Of a DNA stretch of 64,000 bases, positions 34,878-43,342 are shown piece by piece; positions within the stretch are counted from its first letter, which is position 1; each line of letters opens with the position of its first letter. Position numbers and translations under genes: made by a program. This stretch comes from JBNKFV01 sp050290265 (lineage in GTDB: Bacteria > Pseudomonadota > Gammaproteobacteria > Pseudomonadales > Cellvibrionaceae). The stretch is taken from the NCBI GenBank assembly GCA_050290265.1, contig JBNKHI010000007.1, positions 38,035-102,034 of the forward strand. The letters run 5' to 3'. Under the pieces are notes generated by a model. That model worked only from the letters and a program-made list of their open reading frames with translations, ran no database searches and had not been told where the DNA came from.

Positions 34878-34914
34878 CCCTGTCCGAGTGTATTAGATAT
34901 AGGCGCGGACAGGG
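34878..34914. repeat. Inverted repeat (9 bp) with flanking direct repeat
   Basis: CCCTGTCCG (34878-34886) and CGGACAGGG (34906-34914), loop of 19 nt. Just outside it, ATGAATAACGG occurs at 34851-34861 and 34867-34877. It lies directly after the HDOD gene stop (34924) on the minus strand, without a T-tract. Confidence 0.55.
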
Positions 34915-34923
34915 AGGCGATCA

Positions 34924-35760
34924 TCACATGAGTAATTCCATTGCTGCCGCCATTTCATCGTTAAGATCTTCACCTTCGGCAGATTCCATATCGGGGTCTA
35001 GCCCCAAACGGTCAAACGCCGTGACTTCTGCGTAGTTGATTTTTGCGAGAGGATGGTCGCTGCCCATATGACTTTGGAGTAGGGCTACCGTAACTATATC
35101 GGAATAATCTGCCTGTTCGCCTTCTCGGCGAAACTTAAGGTGATTCGTAGGGACATGGCGCAGCTCTTCAGGGAATTCCCAATGTTTGAGAATGTAGTCT
35201 CCTAGAGCTGGGTGCAGCGCTTCGATGACAGAATCGAGCGTAAAGCTATCGCGCAGTAAAGACGGGTGGTCTTCTGCGTAGGTCAGAATCGGCAGTACCC
35301 CAATCTTATGTACGAGGCCCGCAAGCGTTGCTTGGTCAGGGCGCAACTTCGTGTAGTGCCTGCAAAGTACATGGCATATCCCAGCGATTTCGCTAGAGCT
35401 TGTCCAAACAGCACGAAGGCGTTTGTCTATCATGTCTGAGGTTGCCTGAAACATTTGTTCCATTGCCAGCCCGGTAGCAATGTTGCAGGTATATTCAATA
35501 CCCAGTCGCATTAACGCCATTTTCAAATCTTCGATCTGGCGGGATGCGCGTAATAGCGGGCTGTTTGCGACTTTAATAATACGTGCCGTTAATGCCGCAT
35601 CATTGCCAATGACATTGCTCAGTTGATCGATACTGGCGTCGGGGTCTTCGGCAACTTCACGCACACGAAGGGCTACTTCAGGCAAGGTTGGCAAAACCAG
35701 CTTGTCACTTTTTATGGCGTCGACAATTTCCTTGCGCACCTTGTCCACTAACGGATTCAT
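34924..35760 (-). CDS. HDOD domain protein
   Basis: 278 aa. Seen: an HDOD domain (about 15-215) starting LVLPTLPEVALRVREVAEDP, with SLxQLSxVIGxDAALTARIIKVANS, and a degenerate HD: the expected histidines are partly missing (GLVHKIGVLP for the HD motif). HDOD proteins are non-enzymatic signalling proteins linked to chemotaxis, c-di-GMP and stress circuits in gammaproteobacteria. Acidic C-terminal tail. Monocistronic, 20 bp downstream of ygfZ and possibly co-transcribed with it. Ribosome site AAGAGAAG. Confidence 0.85.
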   Translation of the reverse strand: MNPLVDKVRKEIVDAIKSDKLVLPTLPEVALRVREVAEDPDASIDQLSNVIGNDAALTARIIKVANSPLLRASRQIEDLKMALMRLGIEYTCNIATGLAMEQMFQATSDMIDKRLRAVWTSSSEIAGICHVLCRHYTKLRPDQATLAGLVHKIGVLPILTYAEDHPSLLRDSFTLDSVIEALHPALGDYILKHWEFPEELRHVPTNHLKFRREGEQADYSDIVTVALLQSHMGSDHPLAKINYAEVTAFDRLGLDPDMESAEGEDLNDEMAAAMELLM

Positions 35761-35779
35761 ACTGTCTTCTCTTACGGGT

Positions 35780-36898
35780 TTATTGATCGTCCACGGAGCT
35801 ATTTATAGCATAGGGGAGGGTCAAGGTTTTAAGTTTTTGTTGTAACGTTTTATCAATATAAATCGCGTCAGCGGCAACCGCTAGGTCCGTGGCGCAAATT
35901 AGGCACTCAACATCTCCTTCGGGTGTTGCTGCTGCCATCACAATATTACCAATGCTTTGACCCGATTCGCTGGTATAAAGGTCTGCGCCAATAGTCGGCG
36001 TGTTTGTTGTTGGCAGTGCTGCTCGATATGTATGACGCTTGAGTTTACCCAGATAGGTCATTCGGGCAACAACCTCCTGGCCAGTGTAGCAACCTTTTTT
36101 GTAGCTAATACCGTTTAGTTGATCAAAATTGAGCATTTGTGGAATAAACATCTCTACGGTTTCTGCTCGGACTTCACTTAAACCTTGTCGAATACACAGT
36201 AGATTCCAATAGGATTCGCCAGCAGGCTGGCATTGGGCGGATGCCTCTCCCCAGAACTGTCTGGCAACCTCGGGAGTCAGCCAGCACTCGTAATGATCAG
36301 TCGCGAGACAAAGGGCCAAGCAGCCATTTGTTTCTGTGCTCGAATAGGGCTTAGCATTGAGGTTCGTAAAAATGGTGCTCAACACTTCTGTTGCTGCTTT
36401 CCCTGAGACTCCTAGCCCGATCAGCTTTTGTTCGTCAGCGAGCTTGGCCTTGGAAAACACAATATATTTACTAAGTGAATTTTTTAATGGTTCAAGGCAG
36501 CCTTCATTCAGGCTTAAGCCAATACTATGGTCTGCCAGGCTAAAAGCTCTGAAACTGGCAATCATCCTGCCTTTGTGTGTGCAGTGTGCACCGGAGCGCA
36601 TCTGCTCACGGCGCAGGTCTTCAGTATCGCACGTCACTTGGCCTTGTAAGAATTTGTATGCGTCGGCGCCAGTGACTGAGAGTAGGCGGCGTTCGGTCAA
36701 TGGGCTAATGAACGTTTTTTGATCTGAGTTTGGTTGCGGCTGAGCCGGGCTTTTAAACTGCTCGACATGGCCGTTGTTAATGATGGCGCCGTGCTCACTT
36801 AAAAATGTTAACCAGTCATTATTTGTACTGTTCATACGTGTGTTGGTCTTTCGTAGGATAGTATTGTCAGCGGCTTGAATTTCAGAATATGTCGTCAC
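35780..36898 (-). CDS. ygfZ: YgfZ/GcvT-domain tRNA-modifying folate-binding protein
   Basis: 372 aa from a GTG at 36898 (GGAA upstream); an ATG at 36835 would give 351 aa and fits homologue lengths better, so the start is unsettled. Seen: GCVT-type fold, FLQGQVTCD at about 83-91 and the diagnostic KGCYTGQE at 268-275 whose Cys is essential in E. coli YgfZ. It supports Fe-S cluster proteins such as MiaB, using tetrahydrofolate. The sdhE-ygfX pair lies just beyond, divergent, as in many gammaproteobacteria. Confidence 0.9.
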   Translation of the reverse strand: MTTYSEIQAADNTILRKTNTRMNSTNNDWLTFLSEHGAIINNGHVEQFKSPAQPQPNSDQKTFISPLTERRLLSVTGADAYKFLQGQVTCDTEDLRREQMRSGAHCTHKGRMIASFRAFSLADHSIGLSLNEGCLEPLKNSLSKYIVFSKAKLADEQKLIGLGVSGKAATEVLSTIFTNLNAKPYSSTETNGCLALCLATDHYECWLTPEVARQFWGEASAQCQPAGESYWNLLCIRQGLSEVRAETVEMFIPQMLNFDQLNGISYKKGCYTGQEVVARMTYLGKLKRHTYRAALPTTNTPTIGADLYTSESGQSIGNIVMAAATPEGDVECLICATDLAVAADAIYIDKTLQQKLKTLTLPYAINSSVDDQ

Positions 36899-37162
36899 GA
36901 TTGTTCCGGCATTAATGATTATTTCAAAAATACGTAGTTTTCGCTGGGTTTGTTTCGGGTTTTGTTGTGTTTGGGAGGCATTATAGCTGGGTGTTGCCTC
37001 TATGATTGTTCATCAAGGCCAAGAATACGGCAGGCGGCCATGATAGTCTCTTCATTGCAGCTTGGCAAAGATCAGGGTGGTATACTGTGGGCTATTTCTG
37101 TGGTTGGCAACAGTAAGCAACGGCCACATATGTGAAGGTTTACATTAGTATAGGTAGTATGT

Positions 37163-37408
37163 ATGCAGAAAAATCGGCTTTACTGGGGTTGTCGTCGAGG
37201 GATGTTGGAGCTAGATCTCGTTCTAAAGCCTTTTTTAGATAATCTTTATGATGAAATTGCGCAGGATGATAAAGAGCGTTTTTGGAAGTTGTTGGAGGCA
37301 GAGGATCAGGACTTGTTCAGCTGGTTTATTGACCGGCAGGATCCTGAGGATATCGAAATGCAAAGGATTGTGAAACTTATTCGTGATAACACTGGGCTTC
37401 AAGACTGA
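37163..37408 (+). CDS. sdhE: SdhE, FAD assembly factor for succinate dehydrogenase
   Basis: 81 aa. Seen: the RGMLELD motif (about residues 12-18), which is the FAD-attachment contact of SdhE/YgfY, and an all-helical remainder ending DNTGLQD. It promotes covalent flavinylation of SdhA/FrdA. Immediately followed by ygfX with a 26-nt overlap, the classical ygfY-ygfX order (also named CptBA in toxin-antitoxin literature). Confidence 0.93.
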   Translation: MQKNRLYWGCRRGMLELDLVLKPFLDNLYDEIAQDDKERFWKLLEAEDQDLFSWFIDRQDPEDIEMQRIVKLIRDNTGLQD

Positions 37409-37964
37409 ACAAACATTTGTCGTGCGGCCCTCGGGCCTCATGTTGCGGTGTTTCTGTGTACTAACACTTTTGATTTTTGTTATTGCCTTCGCGGGTCTGT
37501 TTCTTATATCCGGTTGGATTGGCAAGAGCTTAAGCGTTTTGTTGGGTCTCTATAGTGGCATTTGCTGTTGTCTTTTGGTTTGCTTAATTTGGGAAGGGTC
37601 GAGTGGACGAGTCTGGCCTCGTGTTAATGTCCCTAAGCAGTTCCTGTCGTTTTTGCTTTTGGGTTTTTCATCCAGCTTAGTGGGCGACAGGGTTTTTCGT
37701 TTTTCCGAGGGACGCTGGACTTGTTATTCTGGTGCGCCGGGATTTAAGCCCGCCTTGTCCCTCCTGCGATCGGGGCCGGCTTTGGTTATGCCCTGGCTGG
37801 TTATTGTGCCGTTTACTATCGAGGGGCCAGTACGCACTGGCCGGCTTCGCAAATTTGTGACGATATTAAAACCGGAGGTCGTACTGGTGGCCTTGCCAGA
37901 TTCATGTGCCGCAGAGAGCCTGCGGCGTTTGCGGGTATTATTGCGCTGGCACTCAGTCGGTTGA
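37383..37964 (+). CDS. ygfX: YgfX/CptA family membrane protein
   Basis: 193 aa, GTG start at 37383 inside the end of sdhE (26-nt overlap). Seen: two close hydrophobic segments (about 20-45 and 50-70), then a soluble region. Position behind sdhE identifies it more than motifs do, since YgfX is poorly conserved. E. coli CptA/YgfX was described as a membrane toxin acting on MreB/FtsZ, with CptB as antitoxin; in Serratia the pair affects flavinylation and prodigiosin. Longer than E. coli YgfX (135 aa). The stop abuts the nadB stop with no base between. Confidence 0.75.
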   Translation: MITLGFKTEQTFVVRPSGLMLRCFCVLTLLIFVIAFAGLFLISGWIGKSLSVLLGLYSGICCCLLVCLIWEGSSGRVWPRVNVPKQFLSFLLLGFSSSLVGDRVFRFSEGRWTCYSGAPGFKPALSLLRSGPALVMPWLVIVPFTIEGPVRTGRLRKFVTILKPEVVLVALPDSCAAESLRRLRVLLRWHSVG

Positions 37965-39587
37965 TCAGGATTTGCTGACAATAATATCTTGCCCGGCAAA
38001 GTTAGCCGGCACAATAATAGTGTCGCGCGCAACGGATTTTATGGTTGGGTGGTCGAGTGAGTAGTGTAAGCCGCGGCTTTCCCTGCGCTGCATTGCCGAT
38101 CTTATGATTAACTCGGCGACGATCGCCAAATTGCGCAGTTCGATGAGGTCGTTGCCTACTTTGTAGTTACTGTAATATTCCGCAATTTCTTTTTGTAACA
38201 GTTTGATACGGTGAGTAGCTCGTTCCAGGCGCTTGTGTGTGCGTACGATACCAACATAGTCCCACATGAAGCGGCGTAGCTCATCCCAGTTGTGCGAAAT
38301 AATCACGTCTTCATCAGAGTTGGTAACTCGTGATTCATCCCACGGGCGAACACCATCCGGTGGAGCAATGTCCTTGATTGTGGACATGATGTGGTCTGCC
38401 GCGCTGCGTGCGTAAACGATGCATTCCAATAACGAGTTGCTGGCCATTCGATTAGCGCCATGGAGACCGGTAAACGAGGTTTCGCCGATGGCATAAAGAT
38501 GCTTGAGGTCGGTTTCACCATTCTGATTTACCATCACTCCGCCACAGGTGTAGTGAGCCGCCGGGACAACGGGGATCAGCTCTTTGGTTATGTCCAGACC
38601 GAAGCTCATGCAGCGCTCTTTCACTGTAGGGAAATGCTCAGCGATAAATTCTGGAGATTTGTGAGTAATATCCAGATAAAGACAGTCACAACCCAGTCGC
38701 TTCATTTCATGGTCGATAGCACGTGCCACTATGTCGCGAGGGGCCAGCTCTGCGCGCTCGTCAAATCTATGCATAAAGCGTTCGCCAGAAGGCAGGCGCA
38801 ACGTTGCACCTTCGCCACGCAATGCTTCAGTTAAGAGAAATGACTTGGCGTTAGGGTGGTATAGGCAGGTTGGATGAAACTGGTTAAATTCCATGTTGGC
38901 AACTCGGCAGCCTGCTCGCCATGCCATTGCAATACCGTCCCCACTGGCGCCGTCTGGATTAGATGTATATAAATAGACCTTGCTGGCTCCACCCGTGGCA
39001 ATAATCACACTGCGAGCTTGAAAGGCGTTAACCGCGTCGGTCTTGATGTCATAAACATAGGCACCGGTGCAACGGATTTTTCTAGAGTTAGCATCTGCTT
39101 GAGAAATCAGGTCTACAGCAACGTGCTGCGTAAAGATATCGATATTTTTGTGCTGTAGAATTTGGTCTATCAAAGCACTATGAACCGCTTTGCCTGTAGC
39201 ATCGGCACTGTGAATAATACGTCGGTGGCTATGCCCACCCTCGCGTGTCAGGTGGTAGTCGTCCGCTTGGGCGCTTTTTGTAAAATCGACCCCTTGATCT
39301 ATTAACCATTGAATAGCTGCTTTGCTGTTCTCTACGGTAAAGCGCACTGCGTCGGGATGGCACAAGCCCGCCCCTGCATTGAGAGTATCCTGGACATGTG
39401 CTTCAACAGAATCTTCGTCATCCAGAACTGCAGCGATGCCACCTTGGGCATACCAGGTTGAGCCTTCATTTAGCTCGCTCTTACTGAGTACTGCGACTTT
39501 CAGCTCTTTAGCCAAATTGAGGGCTAGCGTCAGGCCGGCGGCACCGCTACCAATAACAAGCACATCATGAAGGTAGTGTTTTGTCAT
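37965..39587 (-). CDS. nadB: L-aspartate oxidase
   Basis: 540 aa, usual length. Seen: N-terminal FAD-binding VIGSGAAGLTLAL (about 12-24), SxxYAQGGIAA near 43-52, the HxGxSHRRIIH loop, and R-rich substrate region with SLLE and GLHGANRMASNS. It makes iminoaspartate for quinolinate, the first step of de novo NAD synthesis. In Pseudomonas nadB lies divergent from algU just as here. Its 3' end meets ygfX tail-to-tail without a terminator. Confidence 0.96.
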   Translation of the reverse strand: MTKHYLHDVLVIGSGAAGLTLALNLAKELKVAVLSKSELNEGSTWYAQGGIAAVLDDEDSVEAHVQDTLNAGAGLCHPDAVRFTVENSKAAIQWLIDQGVDFTKSAQADDYHLTREGGHSHRRIIHSADATGKAVHSALIDQILQHKNIDIFTQHVAVDLISQADANSRKIRCTGAYVYDIKTDAVNAFQARSVIIATGGASKVYLYTSNPDGASGDGIAMAWRAGCRVANMEFNQFHPTCLYHPNAKSFLLTEALRGEGATLRLPSGERFMHRFDERAELAPRDIVARAIDHEMKRLGCDCLYLDITHKSPEFIAEHFPTVKERCMSFGLDITKELIPVVPAAHYTCGGVMVNQNGETDLKHLYAIGETSFTGLHGANRMASNSLLECIVYARSAADHIMSTIKDIAPPDGVRPWDESRVTNSDEDVIISHNWDELRRFMWDYVGIVRTHKRLERATHRIKLLQKEIAEYYSNYKVGNDLIELRNLAIVAELIIRSAMQRRESRGLHYSLDHPTIKSVARDTIIVPANFAGQDIIVSKS

Positions 39588-39947
39588 ATATCTAGATCCA
39601 GAAGCACAGTTGTGCGGAGGTTAACGGTCAATAGGTTAGCTGACGATATATTTTGATCCGTGTAATAAAAAAACCGGAAGGTAGTACTGACACACGTCAG
39701 GCGAGTATTATAGCGGAGCTCTTTGGCTAGGCTAGAGTATTGAGCAATTAGGTGGAACCTATTTTAATCATGGTAGAGTGTTTTTTCCTCATCTTGTGGA
39801 AAAAATCCGCAAATGATGACTCTTTCAGCTCCCGCTGAACTTACCGGGTGGTCTTTTGTCTATGCGTGGATCAAAATAAAGGTATTTAAGTGAAGGGCTC
39901 ATTTGAGCTGAGAAAGTCCGCTTTCAGGGCGGTTTTGGAGAATCTAG
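39588..39947. other. 360-bp divergent region nadB / rpoE
   Basis: No gene seen. It holds the promoters of nadB and of the sigma factor operon. A sigma-E-like promoter is at 39837-39863. Upstream of it is a GGAACC at 39754 that lacks a convincing -10 partner. Confidence 0.6.
39837..39863 (+). promoter_or_regulatory. Sigma-E (AlgU)-type promoter of the rpoE operon
   Basis: GAACTT (39837-39842), 16-nt spacer, TCTAT (39859-39863). This matches the RpoE/AlgU consensus (GAACTT, 16-17 nt, TCtgA) and is about 85 nt before the rpoE ATG, consistent with autoregulation. Confidence 0.75.
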
Positions 39948-40532
39948 ATGGCAGGGGCGTCTGCTCAGGACACAGATCAAGCATTAGTTAAGCGAGTACA
40001 AAAGGGTGATAAGCGAGCATTTGACCTGTTGGTGTTGAAGTACCAGCATAAAATTATCGGTTTGATCGGGCGTTATATACGTGACTCAGCCGAAGTTTAT
40101 GATGTTGCTCAGGAGGCTTTTATAAAAGCGTACCGGGCATTACCTAATTTTCGTGGTGATAGTGCGTTTTATACGTGGCTTTATCGGATAGCCATCAATA
40201 CAGCAAAGAACCATCTTGTATCGCAAAGTCGACGCCCGCCAGGGTCTGATGTTGAGGTTGAGGATGCGGAATATTATGGTGGTAGTGAGAGTCTGAAAGA
40301 TATTGATACGCCAGAAAATAACTTGTTCCGCGATGAGCTCAAAGCGGTCGTTGACAGAGCTATTGGACAATTGCCAGAAGATTTGCGAACTGCCGTAACC
40401 TTAAGGGAAATGGATGGCTTAAGTTATGAGGAAATCGCTGAAGTCATGGAGTGTCCAGTGGGTACAGTGAGGTCAAGGATATTTAGAGCTCGAGAGGCAA
40501 TTGAGAAGGCAATGCAGCCATTGTTAAATTAG
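39948..40532 (+). CDS. rpoE: RNA polymerase sigma factor RpoE / AlgU
   Basis: 194 aa, typical ECF sigma size. Seen: region 2 (FDLLVLKYQHKIIGLIGRYIRDSAEVYDVAQEAFIKAYRAL, about 21-63) and region 4 (LPEDLRTAVTLREMDGLSYEEIAEVMECPVGTVRSRIFRARE, about 135-178), with an acidic linker. Almost identical in layout to AlgU/RpoE. It directs envelope-stress genes. First gene of rpoE-rseA-rseB-rseC-mucD; the promoter upstream is of its own type. Confidence 0.97.
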   Translation: MAGASAQDTDQALVKRVQKGDKRAFDLLVLKYQHKIIGLIGRYIRDSAEVYDVAQEAFIKAYRALPNFRGDSAFYTWLYRIAINTAKNHLVSQSRRPPGSDVEVEDAEYYGGSESLKDIDTPENNLFRDELKAVVDRAIGQLPEDLRTAVTLREMDGLSYEEIAEVMECPVGTVRSRIFRAREAIEKAMQPLLN

Positions 40533-40746
40533 TTGAATTTTTTTTGCACATTTGTGAACCAATTCAGTGTGGGCCTGTCATAAATTTCATCAAGCAGGTT
40601 AAGGCGGGGTTCAGGTTCGCTATTCATGCTGCTGTCTTGATCGGATATGTAGAAAATAAGTGTATATTTTACCGTTTTTTGGTGAAATACCCGTAATGTA
40701 GAGACCATTGCACCATTATTGTGGTGTTTTTGAGGCTATTCAAACT

Positions 40747-41505
40747 ATGTCAGTACGCAAAAACAATGAACAATGCTATGAAGCTCTGTCCGCGCTTGTG
40801 GATAATGAGGTTTCCGAGCTTGAGTTGCATCGGATTTTAAAAGATGTGGCGGATGATGACACCGCTCGCGCAACTTGGTCTCGCTATCAGGTGATCAGTT
40901 CCGTGATGCGTGGTGACAAGGTGGCTGCGACTAAGGCAGATTTCTCTTTGGGCGTCATGAGTGCTATTGCGGACGAACCAGCTTACGCTGATTCCGTTAA
41001 GTCTGGTAAGGTCAATGAGACTAAGAAAGTTGGCTTCTGGGGGAATCTTGGTCGATTTGCTGTTGCGGCTTCGGTAGCTGGGGCCGTCGTTATCAGTGTT
41101 CAGCAGTTGCAGTCGGGTGCAACTGTTGGTCAGGACGCTGTGATTGCCAGCTCCACAGACTCTTCTTCCAGTCCTGTCGCGGATTTACCAATGGGTTTGC
41201 TTGCGCCGGATTTCCCTTCTGTGCGTAACGTGAGTGCAGGTAGCCTCAAACAAAGCCCTGGTAATCATTCAGCGCAGAAACAACCTGTTATCATGATTCC
41301 GGTGCAAGGATCTGGTGCCAGCCCTGAATTACAAGCTTATTTAAATGGCCTAATGTTGCAGCATGCGGAGCATACCGCTAATGCGGGTGCCGGTATGTTG
41401 CCTTTTGCACGCATTCCTCGAATAGACCAGGCGTTGGAATCTGCTCGTTTAACACCAGAAACATCGGATAATTCGGGTCAATCCTCTACCGTTAGTGGAC
41501 AGTAA
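40747..41505 (+). CDS. rseA: Anti-sigma factor RseA / MucA
   Basis: 252 aa from the ATG at 40747; a TTG at 40708 would add 13 unlikely residues. Seen: N-terminal sigma-binding domain (YEALSALVDNEVSELELHRILKDV, then ATWSRYQVISSVMRG), one transmembrane helix (about 98-115, FAVAASVAGAVVISV) and a periplasmic tail rich in Ser, Gln and Pro. RseA holds RpoE at the inner membrane and is cut by DegS/AlgW and RseP on stress. It is followed by a terminator-like hairpin before rseB. Confidence 0.93.
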   Translation: MSVRKNNEQCYEALSALVDNEVSELELHRILKDVADDDTARATWSRYQVISSVMRGDKVAATKADFSLGVMSAIADEPAYADSVKSGKVNETKKVGFWGNLGRFAVAASVAGAVVISVQQLQSGATVGQDAVIASSTDSSSSPVADLPMGLLAPDFPSVRNVSAGSLKQSPGNHSAQKQPVIMIPVQGSGASPELQAYLNGLMLQHAEHTANAGAGMLPFARIPRIDQALESARLTPETSDNSGQSSTVSGQ

Positions 41506-41538
41506 TCGCGGTTTTGTTTGTTTTCTGCGATCATATAC

Positions 41539-41568
41539 ACCGGCGCTCATTGATGCGCCGGTTTTTTT
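41539..41568 (+). terminator. Terminator-like hairpin between rseA and rseB
   Basis: ACCGGCGC (41539-41546), 8-nt loop, GCGCCGGT (41555-41562), then a run of T to 41568. It has all the parts of an intrinsic terminator but sits inside the operon, 28-60 bp after rseA. Confidence 0.8.
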
Positions 41569-41595
41569 ATGTGGTCTGTCAATCGTAGAGCTCTC

Positions 41596-42636
41596 ATGGT
41601 TAATTATTATTTTTCTCTCATTTCTCGGTCTCTTATTGCCTGTTGCCTGGCTTTAGCCTCTCTTAGCGCCTTTGCGGATGATGACAAAGGCTCTGCGCAA
41701 GCCCAAAAGTTGTTGCGAGGTATGTCTCTTGCTTTGCGAACAATCAATTATCAGGGCACGTTTACCTATGAACATAGCGGTGCCTTGGAAACCTACAGAG
41801 TTGCACACGTTGTTATTGACAATCAGGAATACGAGCGCTTGCATTATTTAAGTGGCCCTGATCGCGAATTGGTCAGATTGGATAGGGCTAGCGACTGTCT
41901 TGGTGTCAGCGATTTAATTCTCCGAGGGCAGCTCGGTAATTTATTTAAGCAATACCCCGGTCTTGGTGAGTATTACGATATTTCTGTACGAGGCGAGGAT
42001 CGTGTAGCGGGTCGAGATGTTGTGGTTGTACATATTGCGCCAAAGGATGACTACAGGTTTGGCCAGAGCTTAAGCTTGGATGCAAAAACACTTCTACCGC
42101 TTCGGGTGCTTATACTGAATAAAATGCAAGTGCTAGAGCGCTTTCAGTTTGTTGAGTTACAGTCTGGCGATGAAGTTAAAGATGTAAGAGCTACACCAGC
42201 TACTGGAGAGTACTTTCCTGTGGATCGGGGCTTGAGTTGCGATGAAACCCGTCAACCACGCATATCTCGGTGGCGGTTTGGCTGGGTTCCTAAAGGGTTT
42301 GCCATGACAGGCTCACGTGAGACAGAGGGGCTCGGTGAGATGATCATGTTTACTGACGGCATCGCTAATTTTTCGGTTTTTCTCGAACCTGTCTCTGAGC
42401 CGCAGAGCTTGGAGGCTCTGCGTGGTGCTACGGTGGTGTATATGGCTTCTGCTTTGCAGGACGGCACAGCATACCGCGCGACGTTAGTTGGAGAGGTGCC
42501 GTTGTTAACGGCCAAACGAGTTGTCGCTTCTATGTCTCTTGAGCCTGCTGCGTCTCATACGCCAGTAGGTGAAAGCACGACTAATGCAAAGCCTGACTTA
42601 TCGGGTTCGATAGAGTCTTCTGAGTCAGCTGACTAA
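41596..42636 (+). CDS. rseB: RseB / MucB, periplasmic regulator of RseA
   Basis: 346 aa from the ATG at 41596. An upstream ATG at 41569 lies directly after the T-run of the hairpin and is less likely. Seen: signal peptide (cleavage near AFA/DD), then the MucB/RseB N-terminal lipid-sensing domain (LLRGMSLALRTINYQGTFTYEH) and C-terminal domain (WVPKGFAMTG). RseB protects RseA from DegS and responds to misplaced LPS/lipoproteins. The C-terminal ~30 residues are Ser/Glu/Ala-rich and not conserved. Confidence 0.94.
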   Translation: MVNYYFSLISRSLIACCLALASLSAFADDDKGSAQAQKLLRGMSLALRTINYQGTFTYEHSGALETYRVAHVVIDNQEYERLHYLSGPDRELVRLDRASDCLGVSDLILRGQLGNLFKQYPGLGEYYDISVRGEDRVAGRDVVVVHIAPKDDYRFGQSLSLDAKTLLPLRVLILNKMQVLERFQFVELQSGDEVKDVRATPATGEYFPVDRGLSCDETRQPRISRWRFGWVPKGFAMTGSRETEGLGEMIMFTDGIANFSVFLEPVSEPQSLEALRGATVVYMASALQDGTAYRATLVGEVPLLTAKRVVASMSLEPAASHTPVGESTTNAKPDLSGSIESSESAD

Positions 42637-42733
42637 GTTTGCCGCGCTGTAAACGAGGTTGATAGTGGGGGCTTGAATTGCTGCTAGGTCGTTATGATAT
42701 TTGTGTTTTCTGTTCCTTTGCTGAGGTGCTCTG

Positions 42734-43231
42734 ATGCTCTTGGAAATGGGTAAGGTTGTTGCTGTAGAGCCTGATTGTCTTTGGGTTGAAACTATCCAGA
42801 AGTTAACATGTGGAAGTTGTGCAGCCCAAAAAGGTTGCGGTCAATCCCTGTTGGCGAAATTGGGCGCGAAATCCAGTTATTTGCGAGTTTTACTCTCTGA
42901 GCAGTTCGCGGGAGTGAACTTTAAGCAAGGGGATCAAGTTGAAATAGGAATCCCTGAAACTGTCGTAGTGAATGGTTCGTTAGTTGCCTACGGTTTGCCT
43001 CTTGTGATGTTCATTTTGATGGCCGCTATTGGTAATCAGGTTTTTGCACACGAGGTTTATGTCATTCTTCTTGCTTTTGCCGGATTGGTTCTGGGTGGGC
43101 TTTTCGTTCGTGTCGCTGCTTTTTTCTCTCGCAATAAGCAGCAATTTCAACCTGTGCTGGTCAATGTGTTACTAGCGTCTCCTGAACTTGTCCGGCCTCT
43201 TAGTGTCATTAATAGCGACACTGCCGGCTAA
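42734..43231 (+). CDS. rseC: RseC / MucC, SoxR-reducing/regulatory membrane protein
   Basis: 165 aa. Seen: Cys-rich N-terminus with C26, C29 and C35 (LTCGSCAAQKGCG) and two transmembrane helices (about 85-105 and 108-128). RseC proteins modulate the sigma-E pathway and are linked to SoxR reduction through the Rsx complex. The order rseA-rseB-rseC-mucD is that of Pseudomonas algU-mucABCD. Confidence 0.92.
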   Translation: MLLEMGKVVAVEPDCLWVETIQKLTCGSCAAQKGCGQSLLAKLGAKSSYLRVLLSEQFAGVNFKQGDQVEIGIPETVVVNGSLVAYGLPLVMFILMAAIGNQVFAHEVYVILLAFAGLVLGGLFVRVAAFFSRNKQQFQPVLVNVLLASPELVRPLSVINSDTAG

Positions 43232-43342
43232 ATTGTTGCTAGGAAACTCTCGAATAGCGTTTGCGGTTTTGTCGGTTTTTTGGATCGCAGCTGTCATCAG
43301 TTGCAGCTGTCTGTTACAAACTTTTACAGAAGTGGGTATGCC

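Noticed and set aside
36950..37135. Plus-strand frame of 61 aa before sdhE
   Set aside because: Lies in the ygfZ/sdhE divergent promoter region; no family resemblance and no ribosome site.
37163..37964. Toxin-antitoxin module CptBA
   Set aside because: sdhE clearly matches the flavinylation factor; the toxin role of ygfX is disputed, so it is not presented as a TA system.
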